From positions 1 to 33,413 of IMG/VR virus record IMGVR_UViG_3300005524_000014: a DNA stretch of 33,413 bases; one strand, written 5' to 3'. The stretch comes from a virus. The notes under the pieces were generated by a model. That model saw only the letters and a list, made by a program, of their open reading frames with translations, had not been told where the DNA came from and made no database searches. The position numbers were made by a program, and so were the translations under genes. Positions 6,992 through 15,392 of the stretch are shown piece by piece (positions within the stretch are counted from its first letter, which is position 1; every line of letters begins with the position of its first letter).

Positions 6992-8089
6992 TCACGTCTC
7001 CTGGATGTCCTTGACCACCGCCATCGCGTTGCGGCGGGTGACGGCCATGGCCAGGGTGACGCGCATGCTGATCTTGTGGCTGTCGCCGGTCTTCGCGACC
7101 TCGATGAGTCGCGCCGGGATGCCGGTCGCCTGGATCGGCTGGTTGCCGCCGCTCGACCCGTCGAGGCCGAGGTTCTGGAAGAACTCGATCTCGTTGCGCG
7201 TCGGCACGTGCGGCAGGTACTTGATCTTGATGAAGTCCGTGTTGAGCAGCGCGAGCTGCCCGCTCGGAGCCACCGGGTTGCGGCTGACGGGCCGGCCCTT
7301 GAACGAGATCGCGTCGAGCTGCATCTGCGCGTCGTTGGGCACGCCCATCGTGTAGTTGGCGCGGTCGTTCATGCGCACGAGCGGGAAGTTGTTGACCCCG
7401 TTGCCGCTCATAAACATCCCCTCGTACTTGCGCGTGACGCCCGCGGTCGTGACGATCGCATTCCACGGGACCGAAGCCGCCGTGAAGATGAGCTGATCGG
7501 CCTGCGACATGAGGTCCGGCGTCAGCGCTCGCGCCGTGCCGCCGTTGCTCAGGACGTTGGACGCCCACTCGGGGTACGTCGACGGGCTCAGGCCACCATA
7601 GGCGCCCGAGGCCGACAGCGCGCCGCCGAAGATGCCGACGAGCGTCGGGTTGCCACTGGAGTCAACGCCCGTGCCGGTGAGCGCGTCGGTCTCGATCGCG
7701 CGCGCGATCTGCGCGCCGCAGCCGAGGATGCGATCGCCGAAGAGATCGATGAGCGCGTCGGCGGTGCCGATGCTCGTGCGGGCCGCGTCGACCTCCTGCT
7801 CGCTCACCTGGAAGCTGGAGCGATAGGTCGCCCACGGCATGAACATCGGGACGTTGACGTCCGAGTTGTACTCGCTCGCCTGCACGTCCGAACCCTCGGC
7901 GACGGTGCCAGCGGTTGCGCCGCTGAACTCCACGTCGAAGGCCACGTTCTTGCCAGATCCGTCGCTGACGCCCTTGCTGGCGTTGATCATGCCGAGCAGG
8001 TAGGTCGTGCGGTTCCACTGTCGATGAAGCTCGGGCGCGAACACCTGAGACAGTGCGCTCAGGATGGTGCCCAGGTTTTCGGCGGCCAT
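6992..8089 (-). CDS. major capsid protein
   Basis: The protein has 365 residues. The start ATG at 8089 is preferred over one 33 bases upstream because AGGAG precedes it at 9 bases. The N-terminal part (ILSALSQVFAPELHRQWNR, TTYLLGMINASKG) is the helical arm seen in phage coat proteins. The central AEGSDVQASEYNSDVNVP segment and the long FQVSEQEVDAARTS helix fit the E-loop and spine region of an HK97-type fold. The C-terminal part has VPTRNEIEFFQNLGLDGSS and ends in basic MAVTRRNAMAVVKDIQET. It follows the scaffold gene and is followed by a strong hairpin, the classic capsid arrangement. It forms the icosahedral shell. Confidence 0.87.
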   Translation of the reverse strand: MAAENLGTILSALSQVFAPELHRQWNRTTYLLGMINASKGVSDGSGKNVAFDVEFSGATAGTVAEGSDVQASEYNSDVNVPMFMPWATYRSSFQVSEQEVDAARTSIGTADALIDLFGDRILGCGAQIARAIETDALTGTGVDSSGNPTLVGIFGGALSASGAYGGLSPSTYPEWASNVLSNGGTARALTPDLMSQADQLIFTAASVPWNAIVTTAGVTRKYEGMFMSGNGVNNFPLVRMNDRANYTMGVPNDAQMQLDAISFKGRPVSRNPVAPSGQLALLNTDFIKIKYLPHVPTRNEIEFFQNLGLDGSSGGNQPIQATGIPARLIEVAKTGDSHKISMRVTLAMAVTRRNAMAVVKDIQET

Positions 8090-8187
8090 GATGGTCGTCT
8101 CCTGTTCACGCGCCGCGTTCACCCACTGGCGAATCGCGTCGCTATCTGTTGGTCACAATCGGATGCGCGCTTGCACAACTGAGCGCC

Positions 8188-8207
8188 CGTCGGCCGAAGT
8201 GCCGACG
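8188..8207. other. 7-bp perfect inverted repeat in scaffold-capsid spacer
   Basis: CGTCGGC (8188-8194) and GCCGACG (8201-8207) pair perfectly around a 6-base loop. It lies in the 212-base gap between scaffold and capsid genes, about 100 bases before the capsid start. On the minus strand the loop is ACTTCG. It may be an RNA structure in the capsid leader or a weak terminator; no clear promoter was seen in the gap. Confidence 0.5.
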
Positions 8208-8282
8208 ACTGGCGCATGCGCAAACCTCACGGCTCGCCTTGGGAGCGGGTCGTGGTGCAAGTCTCTCGGACGAGCGCGCGCT

Positions 8283-8298
8283 TTCCGATTGCTCGGAA
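8283..8298 (-). other. hairpin with GCAA tetraloop just after scaffold gene
   Basis: TTCCGA and TCGGAA form a 6-bp stem, with a GCAA loop when read on the minus strand. GCAA is a GNRA tetraloop, which stabilises RNA hairpins. The stem starts 3 bases after the scaffold stop codon. No T-run follows. It may protect or process the scaffold message. Confidence 0.45.
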
Positions 8299-8301
8299 GC
8301 G

Positions 8302-8991
8302 CTAGATGCTGCGCTCGATGGCCTCGGCGAGCCGGGCGCGAACCGTCGCCGGATCGGGCTTGCCGTTGGGGCCACTGCCGCCGGACGCCGGGCGCGAACC
8401 GCTGCCGCGCGCGTTGCTCGGGGGCAGAAAAATCTTGGCGTCGTCGCTCTTGAGCCACGACTTGATGCCGACCGACAGATCGACCGTGTTGCCGGTGTCG
8501 TCGACGAACCATGCGTCGTCGCTCTCGAGGTCGTCGCTCGGCTTGATGCGTCCCTCTTGCTGGAGCATCGCGTAAGCGGCCTTGAACCGGGCTCCGTCGA
8601 TGCCCGCGGCGCTCAGCATGTCGGCCACCGTCTGACGGATGGTGCCGGCGCGGTTCTTCTCGCGCTCCTGCGCGGCACGCTGGTCGGCCTGCTCGGCCCT
8701 CTGGGTCAGCTCGTCGAGGCGCTTTCGCAGCGTCGCGAGCTCCACGTCCTCGCCCTTGCCCTTGCCGCCCTTGCCACCCTTGCCCTCGGCGCCCTCGGCG
8801 TTGTCGCCGGCAGGCTTGAGAGCCGACAGCTTCTCGTCGAGCATCTTCGCGATAGCGTCGCGGTCCTCGGCGCGCTTCTTGTCCGCCATCTTGTTGTGCG
8901 AGGCGAGCGCGCTGTTGATGAGCGAGTGGATCTTGGGCGACAGGCGCTCGAGCAGCGCGTCGTCGTTCTGCGGGTTGGCTTCGTCAGCCAT
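8302..8991 (-). CDS. capsid scaffold protein
   Basis: The protein has 229 residues. The start at 8991 is preferred because GGAG lies 8 bases upstream; a longer frame to 9090 lacks this. Residues 1-60 are charged helices (DDALLERLSPKIHSLINSAL), 66-80 form a Gly-Lys linker, 83-115 form a coiled coil (ELATLRKRLDELTQRAEQAD), and the C-terminus is low in complexity and ends RARLAEAIERSI. Absence of cysteine, the charged helical make-up and the place just before the capsid gene are typical of scaffolds. It would guide shell assembly inside the prohead and then leave or be degraded. No protease motif is visible in it. Confidence 0.8.
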   Translation of the reverse strand: MADEANPQNDDALLERLSPKIHSLINSALASHNKMADKKRAEDRDAIAKMLDEKLSALKPAGDNAEGAEGKGGKGGKGKGEDVELATLRKRLDELTQRAEQADQRAAQEREKNRAGTIRQTVADMLSAAGIDGARFKAAYAMLQQEGRIKPSDDLESDDAWFVDDTGNTVDLSVGIKSWLKSDDAKIFLPPSNARGSGSRPASGGSGPNGKPDPATVRARLAEAIERSI

Positions 8992-9143
8992 GACTCGGAC
9001 TCCGTGTTCTTGAGCGGTTTTCGGCCGCCCACGTTGGCGTTGGGGAATGCGTGGTCTCGACTCGGCGACGCCTCCGCGCCGGTCGCGCACGTTGCGGGTC
9101 TAAGAAAACGTCGCGTGCTTGCGCGTCCCCGCTCCGGGCGCGC

Positions 9144-9383
9144 TCACACGGGGATCGGAACGATCCCGCCGTATCCAAGTGCCGCTGCTTCACGCAGCGA
9201 ATTGCGAAGCTCGTCTCGCGCCGACTGGCGCATGGCCGCGAGGTTGCGCCAGTGCTCCTCGGCGCTCATGCCCTCGGGCGGATCACTCAGCGGCGCAAAT
9301 CGGCGATCGATGTCTCGCCATTCCTTGCGAAACGCCTCGGCCATCGCACGCGTGACGAATACGAATCTCGACGGGGCCGGCAC
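9144..9383 (-). CDS. small helical protein, unknown
   Basis: The protein has 79 residues and starts at GTG, with only 1 base between the stop of the histidine phosphatase gene and this start. The sequence is mostly helical and charged (MAEAFRKEWRDIDRRF, EEHWRNLAAMRQSARDELR) and ends GYGGIVPIPV. No cysteine or known motif is visible. Tight spacing supports translation coupled to the phosphatase. The 152 bases between it and the scaffold start contain no gene, promoter or strong hairpin that I can recognise. Confidence 0.6.
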   Translation of the reverse strand: MPAPSRFVFVTRAMAEAFRKEWRDIDRRFAPLSDPPEGMSAEEHWRNLAAMRQSARDELRNSLREAAALGYGGIVPIPV

Positions 9384-9384
9384 G

Positions 9385-9909
9385 CTAGTAGTGGTCGCTG
9401 TGTCCGAGGTCGCTCGGACGCACGCGCTTTTTCTCTTCCCAGCGCTTGCTGCCGCGACGAACCTTCAGGACGCGAAGCTCGCCCATGGCCGGCGCATCGA
9501 CCTTGCTGTCGTCGCCGTTGTCGATGTTGAGTGCCTTGAGGCCGTTCACGATCGGGCCCTTGTGGCTGATGATGCCGACGCCCTTGCTTGACTTGTCGTC
9601 GGCGAGCTTCTGCACCAGGCCCCGGATCGATTGGTAGGGCCCCACGCTCACGTCGGTTTTGATCTCGGGCGGCTGATAGCCGGCCTGCTCGATCTCGTCG
9701 GCGATGTGCTCGGCGGTCTGCTGCGTGCGGACCGTGGGCGAGACATAGAGCGTGGACGGGATCTCGCCGCTGTCGGCCATCCACCGGCCCATGCTGCGCG
9801 CGATCTCCTCACCCTCGTCGGTCAGCTCGGCCTCGGGGTCGCCCTCCTCGGCCTCGGTGAAGTCCTCGGGTGTCTGGCGCACAGAATGGCGCATGAGGTA
9901 GAGCTTCAC
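9385..9909 (-). CDS. histidine phosphatase superfamily protein, SixA-like
   Basis: The protein has 174 residues and starts at GTG. The N-terminal LYLMRHSVR gives the catalytic R7-H8 pair, where H8 would be phosphorylated. SPTVRTQQTAEHIADEIE supplies R61 and the conserved SP..R..QTA motif, and GIISHKGPI supplies the second histidine, H116. LTDEGEEIARSMGRWM (29-44) matches the LT..G...A segment of SixA-type enzymes, which dephosphorylate phosphohistidine in E. coli. The family's usual RHG is RHS here. The substrate cannot be read from sequence: a phosphoprotein, sugar phosphate or nucleotide are all possible. Its place among head morphogenesis genes is unusual. Confidence 0.85.
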   Translation of the reverse strand: MKLYLMRHSVRQTPEDFTEAEEGDPEAELTDEGEEIARSMGRWMADSGEIPSTLYVSPTVRTQQTAEHIADEIEQAGYQPPEIKTDVSVGPYQSIRGLVQKLADDKSSKGVGIISHKGPIVNGLKALNIDNGDDSKVDAPAMGELRVLKVRRGSKRWEEKKRVRPSDLGHSDHY

Positions 9910-9913
9910 GGCC

Positions 9914-10048
9914 TTACTTGCCCGCGTGCTTGCGTGCCTGGATGGCGCGCTCCTGCTTCTCGGCGCCAGCGCGCGTCGTGTGCGTGCCGAGGCGCTTGCC
10001 GGTCCTCTTCGCGTAGAGGACGAACTTGCTGCCGACCTTGCGGATCAT
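9914..10048 (-). CDS. short basic phage protein, 44 residues
   Basis: The start ATG at 10048-10046 overlaps the stop of the preceding gene in ATGA. The product begins MIRKVGSKFVLYAKRTGKR and ends ERAIQARKHAGK, with THTTRAGAEKQERAIQ between. Short basic proteins with this beta-hairpin-then-helix layout recur near head genes of many phages; their role is unknown. A longer frame that reads back through the 159-residue gene is a shadow. It is too short for most automatic callers but well supported by the overlap and by its recognisable pattern. Confidence 0.75.
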   Translation of the reverse strand: MIRKVGSKFVLYAKRTGKRLGTHTTRAGAEKQERAIQARKHAGK

Positions 10049-10524
10049 GGCCGCCTGTAGCTGCGCATGGCGGCGATCGTGACGCGCACGGGAGCGCCAG
10101 CCGTAGTCGACGCGCCCGCCACGAAGACGAGCCGGAGCCGGTCGCCCCACGGTCCCTGGACCACGGTGCTTGCGGCGAGCGCTGGCGATAGGTTCTTGCC
10201 CACGACGACTGGCGCGGATGCCGTAGCGATGAGACCTACGCCAAAGCGGTACTTGACCGCCGCTGCTCCGGCCGCGAGCTGCGGAAAATGCGCGAGGTCG
10301 TACCAGTTGCGGCCCGTGTCGGGGCTGTACTGGACATAGATGTCCAGCGTTCCGCCCGTGGCGCCCACGAGGTCGGCCGAGATGTCGAGCGCGTCGGCGT
10401 CGTCGAGGATGCCTGCGGCCACCCCGGACGCTGCCCACGAAGCGGAGCTCTCGACCGGCTGCGAGCTTGCAGACGTGCCGGGAGCCGCTGGGCTGGTCTC
10501 GTTGAAGATGTAGGTAGCGAGCAC
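10045..10524 (-). CDS. beta-rich virion structural protein candidate
   Basis: The protein has 159 residues and starts MLATYIFNETSPAAPGTSAS. Alternating hydrophobic residues suggest a beta-sandwich: GGTLDIYVQYSPDTGRNWYD, followed by DLAHFPQLAAGAAAVKYRF and later PWGDRLRLVFVAGAS. The SPDTGRNWYD turn resembles decoration or minor head proteins found near portal and capsid genes of other phages, but I cannot name a family. No signal peptide is present. It follows the Mu F-like gene by 13 bases and overlaps the 44-residue gene by 4. Confidence 0.65.
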   Translation of the reverse strand: MLATYIFNETSPAAPGTSASSQPVESSASWAASGVAAGILDDADALDISADLVGATGGTLDIYVQYSPDTGRNWYDLAHFPQLAAGAAAVKYRFGVGLIATASAPVVVGKNLSPALAASTVVQGPWGDRLRLVFVAGASTTAGAPVRVTIAAMRSYRRP

Positions 10525-10537
10525 GCTTGGGTACCTC

Positions 10538-11308
10538 TCACGCCGCTAGCGCCAGCGCTTCACTGCGGGTCATCAGCACGCTTACGCACCTGCACATTGG
10601 GTGGAGCGGCGGCTCGGCGTCCTCGATGATCGTGCCGTCGCGCGCCTCGCACTCAGGGCAGGTGCGGCGGTCGAGAATCGAACTCCACACGCGCACGAGC
10701 CCGAGCGCCTCGATTCGCTCGGCTAGTTCTGCGTCGTGCTGCGCGGCAGCTTCCAGCGCGGCGCGATGCTCGTCGCTGTAGGCCAACGCTGTCTCGGTCG
10801 CGGCTGTCCGGTCGATGCGGTAGCCCATCGCCGCGCGCGTTGCTTCGATGGCGCGGGCCGTGTCCTCGCCCTTGCGAAGCGCAGCCGACGCCTTGACGAT
10901 CGCGATCCCCTGCCACGCTGCGGCGAGGGACGCGGCCGACGATTCGGCGTGTCCGGCATCTTCGGCAGCTCGGCCGCGCGTATTGAGCAGCGTAGCTGCC
11001 GCGACCGCGATGCCGGCTTGCGCCAGCTCTGCGCGCAGCCGCTTGGCTGCCGCTACGCGCGCCGCCTGGCGGTTTCGCGCGATGGCCTCGCGAGCCTTGG
11101 CGTTCATACCGCGGCCGTAGAGAAGAATCGACGCAAGGACGGCCGACTTGCGCTCGCGATCCTTCTTGCGACGCGCGGCGTCTGCCACCGCCTGATCGAT
11201 GCTCTCGTGAATCGAGCGCGACAGATCAGCCTTCGCCCTTGCCTCCGACAGAAGCAGGGCCTTCGTTGCCGCCCTTTCCTGGCTGTTTCGGTGAGCCAGC
11301 TTCGGCAT
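10538..11308 (-). CDS. head morphogenesis protein, phage Mu F-like
   Basis: The protein has 256 residues. The C-terminal zinc-type motif of the Mu gpF / SPP1 gp7 family is clear: VWSSILDRRTCPECEARDG (207-225) followed by PPLHPMCRCVSVL (227-239 region), giving a CPEC pair and an HPxCRC group. The N-terminal 190 residues are long charged helices. These proteins are minor head components packed near the portal and, in some phages, ejected with DNA. The ATG at 11308 has AAGGA 8 bases upstream, so the 83-base overlap with the portal gene's end appears real. Confidence 0.85.
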   Translation of the reverse strand: MPKLAHRNSQERAATKALLLSEARAKADLSRSIHESIDQAVADAARRKKDRERKSAVLASILLYGRGMNAKAREAIARNRQAARVAAAKRLRAELAQAGIAVAAATLLNTRGRAAEDAGHAESSAASLAAAWQGIAIVKASAALRKGEDTARAIEATRAAMGYRIDRTAATETALAYSDEHRAALEAAAQHDAELAERIEALGLVRVWSSILDRRTCPECEARDGTIIEDAEPPLHPMCRCVSVLMTRSEALALAA

Positions 11309-13007
11309 CGGGATCGTCCTTGGCGTCGTCGCCGCCGCCCTCGATCGCGTCGCGCTGCGCCTCCTGCGTCAGCGTACGGATCTCCTGCTCGGCCTCGATA
11401 CCGCCGACGATCTCGTCGCGGATGGTCGCCAGCGTTTGCGGTGGCAGGTTGGGCACGAGCTTCTGAACGAGCCGGTAGGCGTGCTCGATGCGGAAGGTCT
11501 TGCTAGGAACGGCGACGGCTTGAAGCTGGAGGCTCTCCTCGAGAATCTGCTCGCGGTCGTCGACCTCGTAGCTGTCGAGGCCGTGCGCCACCCACACGAC
11601 GTCTTCGCCGCGCGCGCGGCTGATGGTGTCGTAGAGGCGAAGGAAGAACTCGCGGACGAAGTGCCCGAGCGCCGACAGAACGCGCGCCGTCGCTTCCTGA
11701 TCCTTCTGCTTGGAGAGGCCACTGCGACCGAGCGCAGCGTGCGTCGGTTTGACGCTCGCGGCCATCTGGTGATTGACCGCGTACATCGCCTCGCGCAGAC
11801 CATCGAGTTGCTTGTCGATGATCTCGTACGCCTTGCCCTCGGGCTCGGCGAAGTAGAGCTTGTCGCCCGCACCAAGCGTCACGAATCCGTCGCGCTCGAA
11901 GCGCTTTTCCGGGTCGTGCCCGCGGTTCGGATCGGTCTGCGTTTCGCTCAGGCCCTCGCCGGCCGCCGGCATCTCTGCGCCGCGCGCAACGACCGGGATG
12001 GCCACGCAGGACCGCGCCTCGGCACCGATGAGCGCCGAGCGGCGGCGCCAGTGCTCGATGGCCTGGGGACCGATCTTGTTGCCGACCCAGAGCCCGCGCG
12101 GAAGCTCCAGCCGCAGAAGCGGGATCCGGTCGAAGCTGGTCGAGCCCTCGTCCTGGAGGGTGACCATGCGCTCGCCTTGCGGCGGCTCGCTTACCTTGTA
12201 CTCGCAGCCGTACCGGGCCCAGCGTGCGTAACCGTCGTCGCCGATCGTCCAGATCGTGAACGTCTCGCGCACGGTGTCGCGCGTGTCGAGCGGCGTCTGA
12301 CGCTCCTGCTCGCGCGTCGAGAGCACGACCCACTGGAAGGCGCCGTTGGCGTCGAGCAGCCAGTCACGCACCTGCGAGGGCGGAACCTCGTAGGCGTAGA
12401 ACCGGCGCAGCCCGCGCTTTTCCTCTTCGTCTAGGTTGGCGGGCGGGTCGTCCGCGTCGACGGGCGCGTCGACCATGGCGTAGGCGCAGCGGTGCTTGAG
12501 TGCCGTCGTCAGCAGGTCGCGCGCGAGGTCGACGAGGATCATTCCCTCGCCATCGATGTTCTTGGCGAGGTTGGCGTAGAACTCTTCGTCCGGGTACTCG
12601 CCGGGCGTATTGGGATCCTTGGCGTCGCCGGCCGGAACGATCGTGAGCGGCTGCGCGAACAGGTCCGCGACGAACTGGTCGAGGATCTGGCCGAAAAACG
12701 GCTGATAGCTCGCCGTGTCGATGCGGTTCGTGTACGGCCGCCCGTGCTCGAACGCGAGTTTGGGCAGGTAGTCCTTGGCCTTGCGCTGGATGCGCCAGCC
12801 ACCCTCGTAAAGCTCCTCGATGCGCCCGTAGCGCTTGTCGTCGTAGTCGGGGTGCTTCTGCGTGAGCGTCGCGTAGCGGATCGCGCTCGGCGGCCACGCG
12901 CTGCCGCTGTCGTCCTTGCCGCCCGACAAGGCGGTCGACGCCGCGGGCACCATGGGATCGCCGTGCATGCGCGGAGCCGGCAGCTTGTACGGCGCGCTCG
13001 TGCCCAC
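11226..13007 (-). CDS. portal protein
   Basis: The protein has 593 residues and starts at GTG. The N-terminal half has HPDYDDKRYGRIEELYEGG and GGRPYTNRIDTASYQPFFGQ-like sequence typical of one class of phage portals, followed by FADLFAQPLTI-type wing segments. The centre contains AMYAVNHQMAASVKP, which corresponds to the long helix region, and the C-terminal 60 residues are acidic and low in complexity (GGGDDAKDDPDAEAG). Twelve copies would form the ring at the DNA-entry vertex on which terminase docks. Order after terminase and before Mu F-like gene agrees. The start is not certain because the upstream Shine-Dalgarno site is weak; an internal start near residue 14 is possible. Confidence 0.88.
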   Translation of the reverse strand: MGTSAPYKLPAPRMHGDPMVPAASTALSGGKDDSGSAWPPSAIRYATLTQKHPDYDDKRYGRIEELYEGGWRIQRKAKDYLPKLAFEHGRPYTNRIDTASYQPFFGQILDQFVADLFAQPLTIVPAGDAKDPNTPGEYPDEEFYANLAKNIDGEGMILVDLARDLLTTALKHRCAYAMVDAPVDADDPPANLDEEEKRGLRRFYAYEVPPSQVRDWLLDANGAFQWVVLSTREQERQTPLDTRDTVRETFTIWTIGDDGYARWARYGCEYKVSEPPQGERMVTLQDEGSTSFDRIPLLRLELPRGLWVGNKIGPQAIEHWRRRSALIGAEARSCVAIPVVARGAEMPAAGEGLSETQTDPNRGHDPEKRFERDGFVTLGAGDKLYFAEPEGKAYEIIDKQLDGLREAMYAVNHQMAASVKPTHAALGRSGLSKQKDQEATARVLSALGHFVREFFLRLYDTISRARGEDVVWVAHGLDSYEVDDREQILEESLQLQAVAVPSKTFRIEHAYRLVQKLVPNLPPQTLATIRDEIVGGIEAEQEIRTLTQEAQRDAIEGGGDDAKDDPDAEAGSPKQPGKGGNEGPASVGGKGEG

Positions 13008-13010
13008 TCG

Positions 13011-13214
13011 TCACCAGGAAGCGTCGATGGACGCCAGATCGGGATCGGGGCCATCGAGCCGCACGGTCGTCGTGCGACGGATGCCGCGCGAACCGCAGGC
13101 GAGGATCACGATCTCCTCGACCACGCGGATGATGTCGTCGCCCTCGGCGCCGTAGGTGGTGGCCGCAACGATGGGGTCGCAGGCGTCTTCGTGGAAGCCG
13201 AGGATGTCGTTCAT
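13011..13214 (-). CDS. small acidic protein between terminase and portal
   Basis: The protein has 67 residues. Its stop lies 3 bases from the portal GTG. It reads MNDILGFHEDACDPIVAATT with a following DDIIRVVEEIVILAC hydrophobic-acidic helix or strand, and ends in PDPDLASIDASW. I do not recognise it. Codon use matches its neighbours and it fits the gap between large terminase and portal. The 41 bases before it contain a run of eight C (minus strand) but nothing else notable. Confidence 0.55.
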   Translation of the reverse strand: MNDILGFHEDACDPIVAATTYGAEGDDIIRVVEEIVILACGSRGIRRTTTVRLDGPDPDLASIDASW

Positions 13215-13255
13215 GGGTCGGCTTCTGCCTGCGGCGTGGATGTGTGGGGGGGGCG

Positions 13256-14800
13256 TTAGCCGCCGAAGCCCCAGCGCAGGACGTCAAGGTCGCGACGGGC
13301 TTGTGGCCGAGTCAGGACCGCCCACCCGATCGCCCCAGCCATCACGAGGTCATCGTGCTCCCCGCGCGCGGCTTCTGCCTTGCCCGTGGGCCCGATGACG
13401 AACGTGCGCATCTGCCCGAGTACCGCGCGATCGTCGGTTCGCCACGTGCGCCTGCGGTGGGCGGCGTCGAGAGCGTCGAGCATGGGCGCGCGGCTCGCCT
13501 CGTTGGTGAGCCAGCCGGGCTTGCCGTCATGGTGGACGTACAGCGCGCCGTACTTGTGTTCGCGCTGGATCGCCTGGATGACGGCGTGACCGTGGTTGTT
13601 TCGCTCGGGGGCGAGCGTGGCGCCGTTGTAGCGGCGACCGAGCTTCACGAGCAGTCCCGCGAAGTCCCAGGGGATGAATTGGCCGTGCAGCGTCGCGACG
13701 TGCTTGCCGCTGCCTCGCTCGTAGACGAGCGCCGCCGACGGGTCGCCGCCCCCGCCCTCGGCCGTGTCCGCGCCGATGACGTAGCTGCTGCCCGGCTTGG
13801 GCGCTTCCCAGATGCGGAGCGCGCCGCGCTCGTCTGTGGCGACCGGCTCTCGCGCGGCCGTCAGATTCTCGCCGAGCAGCGCAAGATCGAAAAAGCACCG
13901 GCCCGAAACGAGAAAGCATGTCTCAACGTCGCTCGGGTACTCCTGCGCGACGAGATCCGCGTTGCCCTTCTCGGCGACTTTGCGCTGGTACCACTTGAGT
14001 TGCTCGGCGCTGAGCGCGTGCCGCTCGACGAGCAACCGTTCGCGCTCGTTCTGCGGCTCGATGCGCTCGCCCGGCTCGAGCGCCACGGCGTACTCGCGCG
14101 CCGCGTACCACGGGAAGAAGTGAAGGCGAAAGCCGCTCGTGCCCGCGATGGCGTTGCGGCACTGCCTGTAGAACGTGCCGTGCGCGCCGTTCGGTGTCGA
14201 TTCGCTGACGATCTCGCTGCCCAGTTCGGGCGCTGGCACGCACTCAAGTAGCGCGTTGAGTGTCTCGTCAGCGTACTCGTAGAACGCCGTCTCGGTGAGG
14301 TGCAGCCGCGTGATGGTGCCGGCGCGGCCCTTTTTCTGAGCAGCCGCCTCACTGGCGCCCGCCTCGACGATGCGGAGCGACGCGTCCTTGTCCGCGAGCG
14401 ACCATTCGCTGCCGCTGCGGGTTCTGAAGTTGAGGCGCACGCCGAGTCGTTCAATCGACTCGAACATGACCTCGTAGTTTTTGCTGAGCAGCTTGCGTGG
14501 ATCGTGGTCTGTAATCGACTGGCAGGTCGCCACGACACGCGCGCCAGGGCGCGTCAGGAAGTGGTAGACGTCGCGCGCTTGCTCGAGCGTCGTAAAGCCG
14601 ATCTGCCTCGGCTTGAGCACGACGTCGCGCTGCGTTCGCGCCGCGCAGTAGGCCCGCTGAATGTCGTTCAGTCGCAGCTTGATACGGCCGCCCGACTTGG
14701 GAACGATGTCGAGGAGGCCCGCGAAGCTGCGGAAGTCACTGAAGGCGCGGGCGATTGCTTTCGCCGGATCCGGCGTCGACATGCTCGGCGACGGTTGCAT
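13256..14800 (-). CDS. terminase large subunit
   Basis: The protein has 514 residues. ATPase motifs: KPRQIGFTT at 63-71 is the variant Walker A, and ITRLHLTET at 163-171 is the Walker B with catalytic E170. SEST at 199-202 fits the coupling motif. Nuclease motifs: GADTAEGGGGD with D345, APERNNHG with E399, and EHDDLVMAG with D483/D484, an RNase H-like set of metal ligands. It pumps DNA into the prohead and cuts it. It overlaps the end of the small-subunit gene by 65 bases; an alternative start at 14782 (MSTPDPAK) would shorten the overlap. Neither start has a strong Shine-Dalgarno site. Confidence 0.93.
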   Translation of the reverse strand: MQPSPSMSTPDPAKAIARAFSDFRSFAGLLDIVPKSGGRIKLRLNDIQRAYCAARTQRDVVLKPRQIGFTTLEQARDVYHFLTRPGARVVATCQSITDHDPRKLLSKNYEVMFESIERLGVRLNFRTRSGSEWSLADKDASLRIVEAGASEAAAQKKGRAGTITRLHLTETAFYEYADETLNALLECVPAPELGSEIVSESTPNGAHGTFYRQCRNAIAGTSGFRLHFFPWYAAREYAVALEPGERIEPQNERERLLVERHALSAEQLKWYQRKVAEKGNADLVAQEYPSDVETCFLVSGRCFFDLALLGENLTAAREPVATDERGALRIWEAPKPGSSYVIGADTAEGGGGDPSAALVYERGSGKHVATLHGQFIPWDFAGLLVKLGRRYNGATLAPERNNHGHAVIQAIQREHKYGALYVHHDGKPGWLTNEASRAPMLDALDAAHRRRTWRTDDRAVLGQMRTFVIGPTGKAEAARGEHDDLVMAGAIGWAVLTRPQARRDLDVLRWGFGG

Positions 14801-15392
14801 CCAGGTTGCTCGCGGCGGCTTGCAGTGCTTGCTCGATGTCGGCCACGGACACGACGATCGGTGCGCCCTTGGGTCCGGTCAGCTCATGCCGCTGCGGCGC
14901 CTCGAGCCCATTGGCCCGGAGCCGCACCGCGTGCTTGGCCGTCAGCGTGTGCTGGGCCCGGATGACGACGTTCGCGGCGTCCATGTCGCCGCCGAGCGCC
15001 GCGTCTCGGTATTTCTCGATGAGTTCGCGCAGGTCTTCTTCTTCGAGGTCGAGCTTCGCGTTGAGCTGTGCGACCTGCCGCTCCACCCGCTCGACGTTCT
15101 GCTTACGCGCGTACCTGTGCGCCCGATGCAGGTAGAAATTCACCTGGCTAAGCGGGATGCCGACCTCTTTCGCGGCCTCGCGCTGGGTCATTCCGTGCTC
15201 GTACACGAGCACGCAGACGGCCACCTCGAGCTCGTCCTGGTAGGCCAGCTTCGCCGCGTCCGCAGCGTTCACGATGTGCCGGTCCTCGACGGCCGCTCGG
15301 CATGCGCCGCCACGTTTTCGGGTCGCCTCCGTGTAGCGGTCGAGGCGGGCGACCTCGGGAATGCGGTCGTCTTTGTCGTCGTCGGAGGGCAT
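14736..15392 (-). CDS. terminase small subunit
   Basis: The protein has 218 residues. A helix-turn-helix is clear around 65-95: YEHGMTQREAAKEVGIPLSQ followed by VNFYLHRAHRYAR. A coiled-coil segment follows (RVERQVAQLNAKLDLEEEDL, about 101-120) and could drive oligomer formation. The C-terminal tail is variable, as expected for the part that contacts the large subunit. Position immediately before large terminase supports the call. It would recognise the packaging site on phage DNA. The Shine-Dalgarno site upstream of the ATG is weak. A tandem 10-bp repeat lies about 100 bases upstream. Confidence 0.85.
   Translation of the reverse strand: MPSDDDKDDRIPEVARLDRYTEATRKRGGACRAAVEDRHIVNAADAAKLAYQDELEVAVCVLVYEHGMTQREAAKEVGIPLSQVNFYLHRAHRYARKQNVERVERQVAQLNAKLDLEEEDLRELIEKYRDAALGGDMDAANVVIRAQHTLTAKHAVRLRANGLEAPQRHELTGPKGAPIVVSVADIEQALQAAASNLDATVAEHVDAGSGESNRPRLQ

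Noticed and set aside
6992-8122. Longer capsid start 33 bases upstream
   Set aside because: No Shine-Dalgarno site at that start, whereas AGGAG precedes the ATG at 8089.
8302-9090. Longer scaffold frame
   Set aside because: The extra N-terminus is Arg-rich and lacks a ribosome binding site; GGAG supports 8991.
13246-13253. Run of eight G (plus strand) as a programmed frameshift site
   Set aside because: It lies after the large terminase stop codon and in no reading frame that would join two genes sensibly.
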